From an uncultured Pseudomonadota bacterium (GTDB lineage Bacteria; Myxococcota_A; Bradymonadia; Bradymonadales; GCA-2716585), in the NCBI GenBank assembly GCA_937890335.1, contig CALBXO010000816.1, positions 1-36,600 of the forward strand: 36,600 bases of DNA, read 5' to 3'. The stretch's first letter is position 1. Every line of letters begins with the position of its first letter. The notes below the pieces were generated by a model. It was not told where the DNA came from and searched no databases. It was given only the letters and a program-made list of their open reading frames with translations. The position numbers and the translations under genes are program-made. Below, piece by piece: positions 12,942-20,875 of the stretch.

Positions 12942-14482
12942 GGGAGCTGGTGGACGCGTCGGTCGCCACGGGCGCGACGCGCAGCCGCAAGAAGAAGATC
13001 TCCACGCTCGCCGCGGTCCTCGCCGCCCTCACGCCGGAGGAGGTGCCGCTTGGCGTCGCCTGGCTCAGCGGCAAGATGGTCCAGGGGCGAATCGGCGTCG
13101 GCTACGCGCAGATCAAGGAGCAGCTCGACGCGCGCATTGACGCGCCGGAGATCGCGACCAGCACGCTGAGTCTGGCGGACGTCAACGCCTGCTTTGACGA
13201 GATCGCGGCGGTGGCTGGCAGGGGGTCCAAAGCGCGTCGCGGGGCGCTTCTCGGGGACCTGTTGGACCGGTCCACGCGCGCGGAACAGGCGTTTGTGGTG
13301 CGCGTGCTCATTGGCGAAGTCAGGCAGGGCGCGCTCGAGGGCGTCATGCTGGACGCGGTGGCGCAGGCTGCGGGTCTGCCGGCCGCGGATGTGCGTCGTG
13401 CGCATATGTTGTGCGGGGATCTCGGGCGCGTCGCCACTGCCGGACTGCTGGGCGGGGCCGCCGCCATCGCCGGGTTCCGGATCGAAGTTTTTGTTCCCCT
13501 GCAGCCGATGCTCGCACAGACCGCGCAGACTGTGGCGGAGGCGTCCGAGCGGTTGGGCGAGGCGGTGTTTGAGACCAAGCTGGACGGGGTGCGGGTCCAG
13601 GCCCACAAGCGCGGCGACGAGGTGCGCGTCTACACGCGCAAGCTTCACGACGCGACCGCCGGCGTACCCGAGATTGTGGAGGCGGTGCGCGCGCTCCCCG
13701 TCGAGTCCGCGATCCTCGACGGTGAAGTCCTCGGGCTCGGTCCCGATGGCAAGCCGGTCCCGTTCCAGGAGACGATGAGCCGCTTCGCGACTCGCCGAAA
13801 TGTCCGCGCGGCCCGCGCCACATTGACCCTGCGCCCCGTCTGGTTCGACGTGCTGTACCTCAATGGGGAGGAGCTCATCGACACACCCCAACGGGACCGC
13901 TCGGCGGCGCTGCTCGCCGCTGTGCCCGAGGCGCAACAGGTGCCCCAGACCACGACGCGCTCCGTGGAGGAGGCCGAGGCGTTCTACGACGCCGTCCTCG
14001 AGGAGGGGCAGGAGGGCGTGATGGCCAAGGACCCCGCCGCGCCGTACGCCGCCGGAAAGCGCGGGGCGGCGTGGCTGAAGGTAAAGCCGGTTCACACGCT
14101 GGATCTCGTCGTGCTGGCAGCGGAATGGGGGCACGGGCGTCGCAAGGGCTGGCTGAGCAATCTCCACCTCGGCGCGCGCGATGGGGACGGCTTTGTCATG
14201 CTGGGCAAGACCTTCAAGGGCATGACCGACGCCACCCTGGCCTGGCAGACTGAAGCGCTTCAGGCGATCGCCACGGACGCTGGCGAGTGGACGGTGCAGG
14301 TGCGGCCCCACTGGGTGGTTGAGATTGCAATTGGGGACGTGCAACGCAGCACGCAATACCCCGGTGGCCTCGCGCTGCGCTTTGCCCGGCTGCGCGGCTA
14401 CCGCCATGATCGCGACGTGTCGTCGTCCGCGACCCTCGAGGAAGTCCGCGCGCTGTATGACGCGCTGCACCCCGGTGCGTAG
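12932..14482 (+). CDS. lig: ATP-dependent DNA ligase
   Basis: This 516-aa ligase seals DNA nicks using ATP, separate from the NAD-dependent LigA that bacteria normally need. It has an N-terminal helical DNA-binding domain (1-200, with VRVLIGEVRQGALEG), the adenylated Lys216 in ETKLDGVR (motif I), motif III-like AILDGEVLGL, motif IV EGQEGVMAKDP, motif V AWLKVKP, and a C-terminal OB domain (LHLGARDGDGFVMLGKTFKGM). Size and layout are like the LigB/archaeal-type ligases of actinobacteria. No Ku, polymerase or nuclease partner is next to it, so an NHEJ role is not indicated here. The ATG at 12932 lies within the end of the aminotransferase gene, which suggests coupled translation. Confidence 0.93.
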   Translation: MQLRELVDASVATGATRSRKKKISTLAAVLAALTPEEVPLGVAWLSGKMVQGRIGVGYAQIKEQLDARIDAPEIATSTLSLADVNACFDEIAAVAGRGSKARRGALLGDLLDRSTRAEQAFVVRVLIGEVRQGALEGVMLDAVAQAAGLPAADVRRAHMLCGDLGRVATAGLLGGAAAIAGFRIEVFVPLQPMLAQTAQTVAEASERLGEAVFETKLDGVRVQAHKRGDEVRVYTRKLHDATAGVPEIVEAVRALPVESAILDGEVLGLGPDGKPVPFQETMSRFATRRNVRAARATLTLRPVWFDVLYLNGEELIDTPQRDRSAALLAAVPEAQQVPQTTTRSVEEAEAFYDAVLEEGQEGVMAKDPAAPYAAGKRGAAWLKVKPVHTLDLVVLAAEWGHGRRKGWLSNLHLGARDGDGFVMLGKTFKGMTDATLAWQTEALQAIATDAGEWTVQVRPHWVVEIAIGDVQRSTQYPGGLALRFARLRGYRHDRDVSSSATLEEVRALYDALHPGA

Positions 14483-14628
14483 CCCGCGTGTTTCAGGGGG
14501 AAGATGGGCCGCACGGACAGGTCGCGTCGACGGCGTGGCCGTGTTCCGCCGTGGCCGTCCCTCGACCTTCGGCTGGCCAAGGAAGGGGCGTTGGGGCAAA
14601 GTGGTGACGACTCCCACGAGCGTTTGCC

Positions 14629-16128
14629 ATGTCCTCTCTCTTCACCCGACGTGGGTTCACGCCGGGCATCTTCTCGATCTCCCTCGCGCTGTGCGCCGGT
14701 ATCGCCGTCGCTGGAATTCTCTGGCCCGACACGCTGGCCGGTTCGATCTCTGAGGTGACCTCCGCGGTCTTCTCGTCGCTGGACTGGTTTTTCATGCTCG
14801 TGGTGACGGGCTTTTTGGTGTTTGTCGTCGGCATCGCCGTCAGCCCGTATGGCCGGCTGCAGCTGAGCAAGGACGGCGAGGGGACGGAGTTCTCCACCAC
14901 GAGCTGGTTGGCCATGCTCTTTGCTGCAGGCATGGGCTCCGGCCTGTTGTTCTGGGGCGTCGCGGAGCCGATGTTCCACTTCGTCGCGCCGCCCGTTGGC
15001 CCCGGTGGCACGGTGGACGCCGCGCGCCACGCGATGGTGCTGACCAATTTCCACTGGGGTCTGCACGCGTGGGCGGTCTATTGCCTGGGGGCGCTGGTCC
15101 TGGCGTACTTCCACTTCCGCCGCGGGACGCCGTTCCTGGCGGGCTCGCCGCTGCGGTCGGCGTTCCGGGGGGCATGGGTTGAGCCGGTGGCCGGAACCGC
15201 GGACCTGATCGCGGTGGTGGCCGTGGCCTTTGGCGTTGCCGGCTCCCTGGCCATGGGCACGTTTCAACTGCGCACGGGGCTCGCCAGCGTGTTTGGAACG
15301 CCCACGGGCGTCGTGGTGACCGTGTGCATTATGGTCGCGTTGTTTGCCGCCTATATGACCTCCGCTGCGACCAGTCTGGACAAGGGGATCAAGATCCTCA
15401 GCAACATCAACATGGGGATCGCCGTGGCCCTCTTGTGTTTCATGTTGCTCGTGGGCCCCACGCCCGACTTGCTGCGCACTCTGGTCACTTCAGTAGGCGA
15501 CTACGCCAGCTCCGTCGTTGGCCTCAGCTTTGAGCTCTATCCCTACAAGGGCATCGGCGGGTGGCTGCACTCGTGGACGCTGATCTACTTCATCTGGTGG
15601 ATCGCCTGGACGCCGTTCGTCGGCATCTTCATCGCCCGCATCAGCCGCGGGCGAACCATCCGCGAATTTGTGGCCGGCGTGCTCCTTGCGCCCACGGGCT
15701 TCTCCATTGTCTGGTTCGCCGTCTTTGGCGGCTTTGGCCTGCACGAGGAGATGAATGGCGCCGGCGGCGTCGGGGACCTGGTCAAAGAGGATGTCACGGT
15801 GGCGCTCTTCACCGTGTACGAGCGGGTCCCGGGCTCTGCGGTGCTCGCATTGGCGACCCTGGTGCTGGTGTTTGTCTTCCTCGTCACGAGCGTGGACAGC
15901 GCCACCTACGTGCTCGGGATGCTGACGAGCAAGGGCAGCATGGACCCTCCGCGCAGCCGGAAGCTGGCGTGGGGGGTCGCACTGGCGATCCTCGGCGCCG
16001 CGCTGGCGCTCACCGGCAACCTGGACGTGGTGCGCGCCACCGCCGTGCTCGGCGCCATTCCATTCACCTTCGTGATGTTGCTTCAACTTGCGGCCTTCGT
16101 TCGGGCGCTGCGGGAGGATGTCCCGTGA
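14629..16128 (+). CDS. BCCT-family betaine/carnitine/choline transporter
   Basis: BCCT proteins are 12-helix secondary transporters that bring in betaine, choline or carnitine with Na+ or H+, mainly for osmotic protection. The 499-aa product has the family's early MxSGLLFWGVAEPMFH stretch (here GMGSGLLFWGVAEP), a TNFHWGLHAWAVY helix, and the diagnostic IWWIAWTPFVGIFIARISRG followed by RTIREF. A second conserved motif, TSVDSATYVLGML, is near helix 10. Helices fill most of the sequence, and there is no long C-terminal regulatory tail like that of BetP. Its TGA overlaps the GTG of the next gene, a substrate-binding lipoprotein, which is not an expected partner for a BCCT transporter. Confidence 0.93.
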   Translation: MSSLFTRRGFTPGIFSISLALCAGIAVAGILWPDTLAGSISEVTSAVFSSLDWFFMLVVTGFLVFVVGIAVSPYGRLQLSKDGEGTEFSTTSWLAMLFAAGMGSGLLFWGVAEPMFHFVAPPVGPGGTVDAARHAMVLTNFHWGLHAWAVYCLGALVLAYFHFRRGTPFLAGSPLRSAFRGAWVEPVAGTADLIAVVAVAFGVAGSLAMGTFQLRTGLASVFGTPTGVVVTVCIMVALFAAYMTSAATSLDKGIKILSNINMGIAVALLCFMLLVGPTPDLLRTLVTSVGDYASSVVGLSFELYPYKGIGGWLHSWTLIYFIWWIAWTPFVGIFIARISRGRTIREFVAGVLLAPTGFSIVWFAVFGGFGLHEEMNGAGGVGDLVKEDVTVALFTVYERVPGSAVLALATLVLVFVFLVTSVDSATYVLGMLTSKGSMDPPRSRKLAWGVALAILGAALALTGNLDVVRATAVLGAIPFTFVMLLQLAAFVRALREDVP

Positions 16129-18023
16129 AACACCTGATGATCTGCGCGGCGGTTCTTGTTGCCGTGGGGTGCGGCCCCGCCGCCGACGACAAATTGCGCG
16201 TCGGCGCCAAGGACTTTGCCGAGAACAGGATCCTGGCGGAGGCCGCGCAGCAGGCGCTGGCGGCGGACGGTTTCACCGTGGCCGCGGTCACGGTCTGCGG
16301 GGACACCTTTGGGTGTCAGCGCGCGCTGCGCGAGGGGTCTGTGGACATCATGCCCGAGTACTCGGGCACCGGTCTGTTCTTTCTGGGCGAGTCGGTTCCG
16401 CAGGGCACGCCAGCGGTCACGCTCGACAAGGTGCGCTCGGCGTACGAGCCGCTGGGGCTGAGTTGGCGGGGCGCGCTGGGGTTCGACAACGGGTACCGGA
16501 TCTACGTCAGCCGGGCGACGGCGCAGGAGCGCGGGTGGCGGACCGTGGCGGACCTGGCCGGCGCGGGGTCGGTGCGGGCGGTGTGCCCGCCGACGTACGT
16601 GCGGCGCCCTCGGGACGGCATGGGGGCACTCACCGAGCGCCACGGGATACGGCTGGCGGGGCCACCATTGATGATGGACAGCGTCGGCCAGCGGATTGAT
16701 GCCGTGATGGACGGGCGGGCCGACTTTGCGGTCGGGTACGCTACGGACGGCGCGGTTCGGGGCCGGGGGGTCGTCGCGCTGATCGACAGCTTGGGCTTCT
16801 TCCCGCCCTACGAGGCCAGTTACGTCGTGCGGCAGAGCGCGTTGGACTCCCGTCCGGGGCTCGGCGAGAGCCTCGCCCGGCTCGAGGGGCGATTTGACGC
16901 GGAGCAGATGCGGAACCTCAACTACCGCGTGGAGGTGGAGGGGCGGCGGCCCGCCGACGTGGCAGCGGCGTTCCTGGCCGGATTGGAGCTCGTGCCGGAC
17001 CAGGTTCGCCAGCGCAAGGCGTCGGTGGTGACGGTGGCGCGGCACGAGCGAGATGATTTTGGGCTGTTGGAGCTGGGCGCGGTGCGTGCGGTGCGCGCCG
17101 CGTACCCCTCGCGCGCGGTGGACGTTGTCCCCGGCAAGGACCCGGTGGCCGATGTGGCAGACGGTGGCCCGCGCCTGGCGTTGCTCGGAGGGGAGCGGTT
17201 CTTCCAACGCAATAACGTGGGCCTGCCCACGCGTGACGAGCGGCTCGAGGCTGTGGCGGTCGTGGGGGCCCGTTGGGTCCACGCGCTGCGCGTGGACGAC
17301 GGGAAGGGCATGGAGGGGCGGGTCGGTGTCGGTCCCCTCGGCAGTGGCTCCGCGCTCATCGGCGAGCTGCTGGCCGGCGAGGCTACGCTGCACGGTGACC
17401 CGGCGACTCTGGCGGCGGCGCTGCGCGATGGACGCATCGATGTCGCCCTGCTCGTCGGGCCGCGGGGCGACCCAAGGGTGAAGGCGGCCATCACCGCCGG
17501 TGCGCGGCTGGCCCCGATCGCAGACCGGGTGTCTGGCGCCCAGGCGCCCTTCCTGAGGGCGGCGCGTCTGCCGCCGGCGTCCTACCAGGGCCAAGTGCAG
17601 GCGCTGGACACGTACACCAGCCAGGTCGTCCTGGCCGCGCCGGCGCGGCAGCCGATGGGTCTGGCGGCGGGTGGTGGCCCGGCGGCGGCGCTGCCCGGAT
17701 CAGGTCTGCCCATGACCCGCGCCGAGGCGGAGGCCTTGGCAGACGGAACTGGTGTGCTGGAGACCCCAGACCCGGCGCTGCCCTCGGCATTCAATCCGTT
17801 GCCGCGTCCCGCGAATGACGACGGTGCCAACGCGCTCGGGCGCACGGCGCTGAACGTCCTGGGGCTGTTGTTTCTGGTGTGGATCGCCGTTTTGATGCTC
17901 CGGCCCGGCTGTGAGGCGGGCGGCAGCGGTCCGTCCGGCGGGGAGGGTCAGTCGAGCAGCAAGAACTCTGGAGGCACCGCGTCGGTGAGCCAGACTCCGT
18001 TGTCGGACACGAAGAACGCGTAG
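16125..18023 (+). CDS. Two-domain substrate-binding lipoprotein (OpuAC/ProX-like plus TAXI-like)
   Basis: The 632-aa product starts at GTG 16125, with GGGAGG at 16111-16116. A lipoprotein signal ends in VAVGC (Cys16). Residues about 22-270 match the glycine-betaine-binding proteins of OpuA/ProX/OsmF type (VGAKDFAENRILAEAAQQAL, then DIMPEYSGTGLFFLGE). A second domain, about 285-480, looks like a TAXI/NMT1-type solute-binding fold (VGVGPLGSGSALIGELLA, and DGRIDVALLVGPRG). A low-complexity Ala/Gly/Pro stretch follows, then a membrane helix (NVLGLLFLVWIAVLML) near 585-605, and a Ser/Gly-rich tail. It could capture osmolytes and hand them to the coupled BCCT transporter, or act as a sensor; both are inference. 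Its last 76 bases overlap the convergent kptA. Confidence 0.82.
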   Translation: MKHLMICAAVLVAVGCGPAADDKLRVGAKDFAENRILAEAAQQALAADGFTVAAVTVCGDTFGCQRALREGSVDIMPEYSGTGLFFLGESVPQGTPAVTLDKVRSAYEPLGLSWRGALGFDNGYRIYVSRATAQERGWRTVADLAGAGSVRAVCPPTYVRRPRDGMGALTERHGIRLAGPPLMMDSVGQRIDAVMDGRADFAVGYATDGAVRGRGVVALIDSLGFFPPYEASYVVRQSALDSRPGLGESLARLEGRFDAEQMRNLNYRVEVEGRRPADVAAAFLAGLELVPDQVRQRKASVVTVARHERDDFGLLELGAVRAVRAAYPSRAVDVVPGKDPVADVADGGPRLALLGGERFFQRNNVGLPTRDERLEAVAVVGARWVHALRVDDGKGMEGRVGVGPLGSGSALIGELLAGEATLHGDPATLAAALRDGRIDVALLVGPRGDPRVKAAITAGARLAPIADRVSGAQAPFLRAARLPPASYQGQVQALDTYTSQVVLAAPARQPMGLAAGGGPAAALPGSGLPMTRAEAEALADGTGVLETPDPALPSAFNPLPRPANDDGANALGRTALNVLGLLFLVWIAVLMLRPGCEAGGSGPSGGEGQSSSKNSGGTASVSQTPLSDTKNA

Positions 18024-18493
18024 CCCTTCTCCACCATCGTCGCGGTGTCGACCCCGAAGATCACCGCTTTACCGCGCCGCGACCCGACCGCCTGCGCGGT
18101 CTCCAGATCTGCGGACAGGTGCACGTGGTGGCGGTTCATTTTGAGCAGGCCATCGGTCTGGATCGACTTGACGGCGCGGTGATGGGTGCCGTGGTAGAGC
18201 ATCACCGGCGGTGTGGCCCGCGTGAGCTGAAGGTCCACGCTGACGCTGTGGCCCTGGTTGGCGCGGATCCGCCCACCGGCGGCGTCCAGCGTGAATCGCC
18301 GTTTGGCGCAGGACGCGACCACGGCGTCCAATTGCTCGCGCCGCAGCTTCTTGCCGCGCTCAGCGGCGGCGGCCAACAGGGTGTCGATGCGCACCCAGCC
18401 GCCGGGCTCGAGCTCGATTCCCAGGGCGTCGGGGCGATGTCGTAAGTGATAGGAGAGGTACTTGCTGATTTGGGTTCGTTTACTTTCGTCCAT
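17948..18493 (-). CDS. kptA: RNA 2'-phosphotransferase (Tpt1/KptA)
   Basis: KptA removes a 2'-phosphate from RNA by transferring it to NAD+. In eukaryotes this finishes tRNA splicing; the bacterial role is not settled. The 181-aa protein fits the family length. It begins with ISKYLSYHLRHRPDALGI (the conserved LSxxLRHxP motif), continues through GGWVRIDTLL, and has the central LYHGTHHRAVKSI and KMNRHHVHLS blocks holding the catalytic His and Arg residues, then AVIFGVDTATM and SDNGVWLTDAVPPEFL. ATG 18493 starts the conserved region at once. The neighbouring genes give no hint of a substrate RNA. Confidence 0.95.
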   Translation of the reverse strand: MDESKRTQISKYLSYHLRHRPDALGIELEPGGWVRIDTLLAAAAERGKKLRREQLDAVVASCAKRRFTLDAAGGRIRANQGHSVSVDLQLTRATPPVMLYHGTHHRAVKSIQTDGLLKMNRHHVHLSADLETAQAVGSRRGKAVIFGVDTATMVEKGYAFFVSDNGVWLTDAVPPEFLLLD

Positions 18494-18543
18494 GATGGCG
18501 GCGAATTAGCCATCCGTGGCCCGCGGCGCAAGCGTCTTTCTGA

Positions 18544-19023
18544 TCAGAATGCGCACGCGGCCTGTGCGCAATAGATGACCTCGCGCTCCACGCGCAGCTC
18601 AATGCGGCCCGCGTAGCCCCCGTCCTGGAGGGCCTTCCCAATGATTCGCACCGCGTCGTCCGCGCGCCCCCAATCGTCGATTGCGATCCAGGCGGCGGCA
18701 CCGGGCCCGCACAGACCAAACCCCCAGCTGAACGGCTCGATGCTGTCGTCGTACATGGCTGGCGCGACGACATCGGTGAGGAAGCCGTCCGGAAACGGCT
18801 CGTCACCGTCGGTCTCCACCGAGACGCCGTGCCCGTCGCTTCCAATCTCGCAGACAAAGGGGGCGGAGATGGTGACACCGTCTCGAGACTGCGGTCCCAG
18901 GGAGAAGTCCGCGGGAGTCCCGACGACCTGCCGTGTGGGCGGGACGTCTGCGCACGAGTCCTCGCAAGGAGGCTCGCAGCCGAGGGCGAGAAGGAGCAGG
19001 AGGCTGGCTGTCAGTGTTCGCAT
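18544..19023 (-). CDS. Hypothetical Cys-containing lipoprotein
   Basis: This is a 159-aa protein with a clear lipoprotein signal: MRTLTASLLLLLALGC, Cys16. The mature part has nine further cysteines (CEPPCEDSCADVP just after the anchor, others near the middle and end), which may form disulfides in the periplasm or outside the cell. The rest is acidic and beta-rich with FSWGFGLCGPGAAAWIAIDDWG near the centre. I do not recognise a family. It lies 50 bases upstream of kptA on the same strand. Confidence 0.7.
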   Translation of the reverse strand: MRTLTASLLLLLALGCEPPCEDSCADVPPTRQVVGTPADFSLGPQSRDGVTISAPFVCEIGSDGHGVSVETDGDEPFPDGFLTDVVAPAMYDDSIEPFSWGFGLCGPGAAAWIAIDDWGRADDAVRIIGKALQDGGYAGRIELRVEREVIYCAQAACAF

Positions 19024-19117
19024 GGTCTGCCGTACGCGCGACCGGCCCGAGTGGGTGCAGCGTTTCTCGCCTCACCCCACGCAGTTCTGCCGCCGTCCCC
19101 TTCCGATGAACGGTCGG

Positions 19118-19600
19118 CTACCACCGCTCATAGACCGTGATCACTTTGCCGGACGCGCTCTTCCCCTTTCCGAGGAACCGCTCCATCGCCGGGAAGAGGC
19201 GTGCGAACCAGCCGGCGTGGCCCGCGCGGCTCTCCAGCTCCGCCAGGCGCGCCGCCCGCTCGTCGTCCTCCTTGCCCATGATGCGGCGAGCCTCGCCCAG
19301 AGTGCGCACGAGCAGCTCCAACGTGCCCGCGTCCACATGTCCGCAGAAGGTGGTCGGGCCCGTGGGCCCGATGGCGGCCTGGTTGCGGCCGATCACATCG
19401 CCGAATGGGGCGCCCATGATCGTCTGGAGGCCCGTGAGCACGTCACCGACGGAGCCGTCCCCCTCGGTGATGAACTCGGCGACATGGCGGCCCTTTCGCT
19501 CCAGGAAGATGGCGACCTCGCCCCCCTCGATGAAGTCCATTTCGGGCAGCTTCTGGAAGAGGGTGTCGTCGACGGCGTACATTGCGAGCTGGTCTTTCAT
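19118..19600 (-). CDS. Hypothetical small cytoplasmic protein
   Basis: The open frame is longer, but ATG 19600 gives the first sequence that looks like a protein start (MKDQLAMYAVDDTLFQ) and avoids full overlap with the divergent gene. The 160-aa product has no signal or membrane helix. It is acidic in the first third and ends in a basic helix-rich part (RAARLAELESRAGHAGWFARLF) before a KVITVYERW tail. No family is recognised. The start lies 21 bases from the divergent outer-membrane protein gene at 19622, so the two share a very short control region. Confidence 0.65.
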   Translation of the reverse strand: MKDQLAMYAVDDTLFQKLPEMDFIEGGEVAIFLERKGRHVAEFITEGDGSVGDVLTGLQTIMGAPFGDVIGRNQAAIGPTGPTTFCGHVDAGTLELLVRTLGEARRIMGKEDDERAARLAELESRAGHAGWFARLFPAMERFLGKGKSASGKVITVYERW

Positions 19601-19621
19601 GCTCCAGAAGGTAGGAGAAGC

Positions 19622-20776
19622 ATGCGCCCCACGGCAAGCAGGTCCTGTGCAGTCCGGCGAGCTGGCCTCGCAATCGGGTGCATTGCTGCCCTGGCAGCCT
19701 GCGCCCTGACCCCCGCCAGTGTGGCCGCGCAGCCTGCGTCGGCCTCGGCGTCGGCGCCCGCGATGCCTTCGGATCGCAGCGTGCAACCCGACCGACCCGC
19801 GTCCCAGCGGACCGCGGCGCAGAGTACCACGGCGTCTGTCGGGACCGATCCGGGGGGCGCTGAGGCGCCGCTGGAGCCGTGGTGGGAGTTTCGCGCCGAC
19901 TTTGGCGGTGAGTTCAACGCTTCGCCTCACGGCGTCGTGGACATCGGCGTTCGCAAGGGTCCGTTCACCGCGCAGCTGCTCACCGACACCCTCGATGTGC
20001 GGTACGCGCCGGGGTACGAGTCCTGGCGTTGGTGGGCTGGGGCCAGAGTGGAGGCCTACACTGCCGGGCTGCTGCCGTCACCGTGGAGCGACGGCGCGCC
20101 GGCCCCGCAACAGGCGCTGGCGGCGTCGTACATTGGGCTCGACGGCGGACTGATCACGTACCTGCCCCACGGCTTCTACGTGGGGGGCCAGGCGTCCGCG
20201 CGCGGCTACACCTTCTCACAGCTCGACAAGACGACGGTCCCGATCCCCGAGGACACGCTTGTGGCGACGCCTGAGGTGCTCCTGGGTTTCTGGTCGCCCG
20301 GCGTGGAGGCGCAGGCTCGGGCGGGCGCCGATGTGCGGCAGGGCCACGTCGCGCCGCGCGCATCTGGCGAGATCGCGCTGCGCCCCGCGTGGCAGGTAGC
20401 GCCGTTTCTGGAGGCGCGCGGAGGATGGGCGCGGCGGCAGGATTTCCTCACGCGCACGCGGCTGGGGGGCCTCAATCCGTACGTTGTGCCGCTGGCCGGA
20501 GCCGGCTGGGCCGAGTTCTACGTGCAGAACTACGGCGCGGTGCGCGCGGGCCCGAGCGTCGCTGGCGAGTATGGGGAGCTGGCCGTTTTTGCGGACGCGG
20601 TGGTTTTTGATGAGCGCAGCCGGCCGCTCTACGGTTTTGGCGGGCGCGTGCGCTTCCAGAGCGACGCGCTCTTCCTCGACACTGCCGCGGGTTGGTCCCC
20701 CAACCTACCCCGGACGGGCGGGCACGCGCCCGTCACGGTATGGGTGGTGGCTGGACTGGATTGGGTCCCCTACTGA
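19622..20776 (+). CDS. Predicted outer-membrane beta-barrel protein
   Basis: ATG 19622 is chosen because AGGAG sits four bases upstream and a signal peptide follows (basic start, then GLAIGCIAALAACALTPASVAAQ). The 384-aa product has an Ala/Ser/Pro-rich linker to about residue 80, then a region of alternating hydrophobic residues with frequent Gly, Trp and Tyr, such as WWEFRADFGGEFNASPHGVVDIG and WRWWAGARVEAYTAGL, which suits amphipathic beta strands. The final residues (VWVVAGLDWVPY) read like a last barrel strand ending in an aromatic residue. I cannot name a family. It converges on the decahaem cytochrome gene; whether it belongs to that system is unknown. Confidence 0.75.
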   Translation: MRPTASRSCAVRRAGLAIGCIAALAACALTPASVAAQPASASASAPAMPSDRSVQPDRPASQRTAAQSTTASVGTDPGGAEAPLEPWWEFRADFGGEFNASPHGVVDIGVRKGPFTAQLLTDTLDVRYAPGYESWRWWAGARVEAYTAGLLPSPWSDGAPAPQQALAASYIGLDGGLITYLPHGFYVGGQASARGYTFSQLDKTTVPIPEDTLVATPEVLLGFWSPGVEAQARAGADVRQGHVAPRASGEIALRPAWQVAPFLEARGGWARRQDFLTRTRLGGLNPYVVPLAGAGWAEFYVQNYGAVRAGPSVAGEYGELAVFADAVVFDERSRPLYGFGGRVRFQSDALFLDTAAGWSPNLPRTGGHAPVTVWVVAGLDWVPY

Positions 20777-20798
20777 CCGGGCGTCTCCGGTTTGCGAG

Positions 20799-20812
20799 GG
20801 TGCCGCGGCACC
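20799..20812. terminator. Perfect 14-bp palindrome between convergent genes
   Basis: GGTGCCGCGGCACC reads the same on both strands and sits in the 99-bp gap between the outer-membrane protein gene and the decahaem cytochrome gene. GC-rich repeats around it could extend a hairpin. There is no T tract, so a bidirectional terminator is only a possibility; a protein-binding site is another. Confidence 0.3.
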
Positions 20813-20875
20813 GCGGCGCACACGATGCGGCGTCGTGGGCGCCGGCGCAGATGCTGCGCGGGCGCGCTGGGACAC

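Noticed and set aside
12932..14482. An NHEJ (Ku-ligase) cassette around the ATP-dependent ligase.
   Set aside because: No Ku, primase-polymerase or nuclease gene lies next to it.
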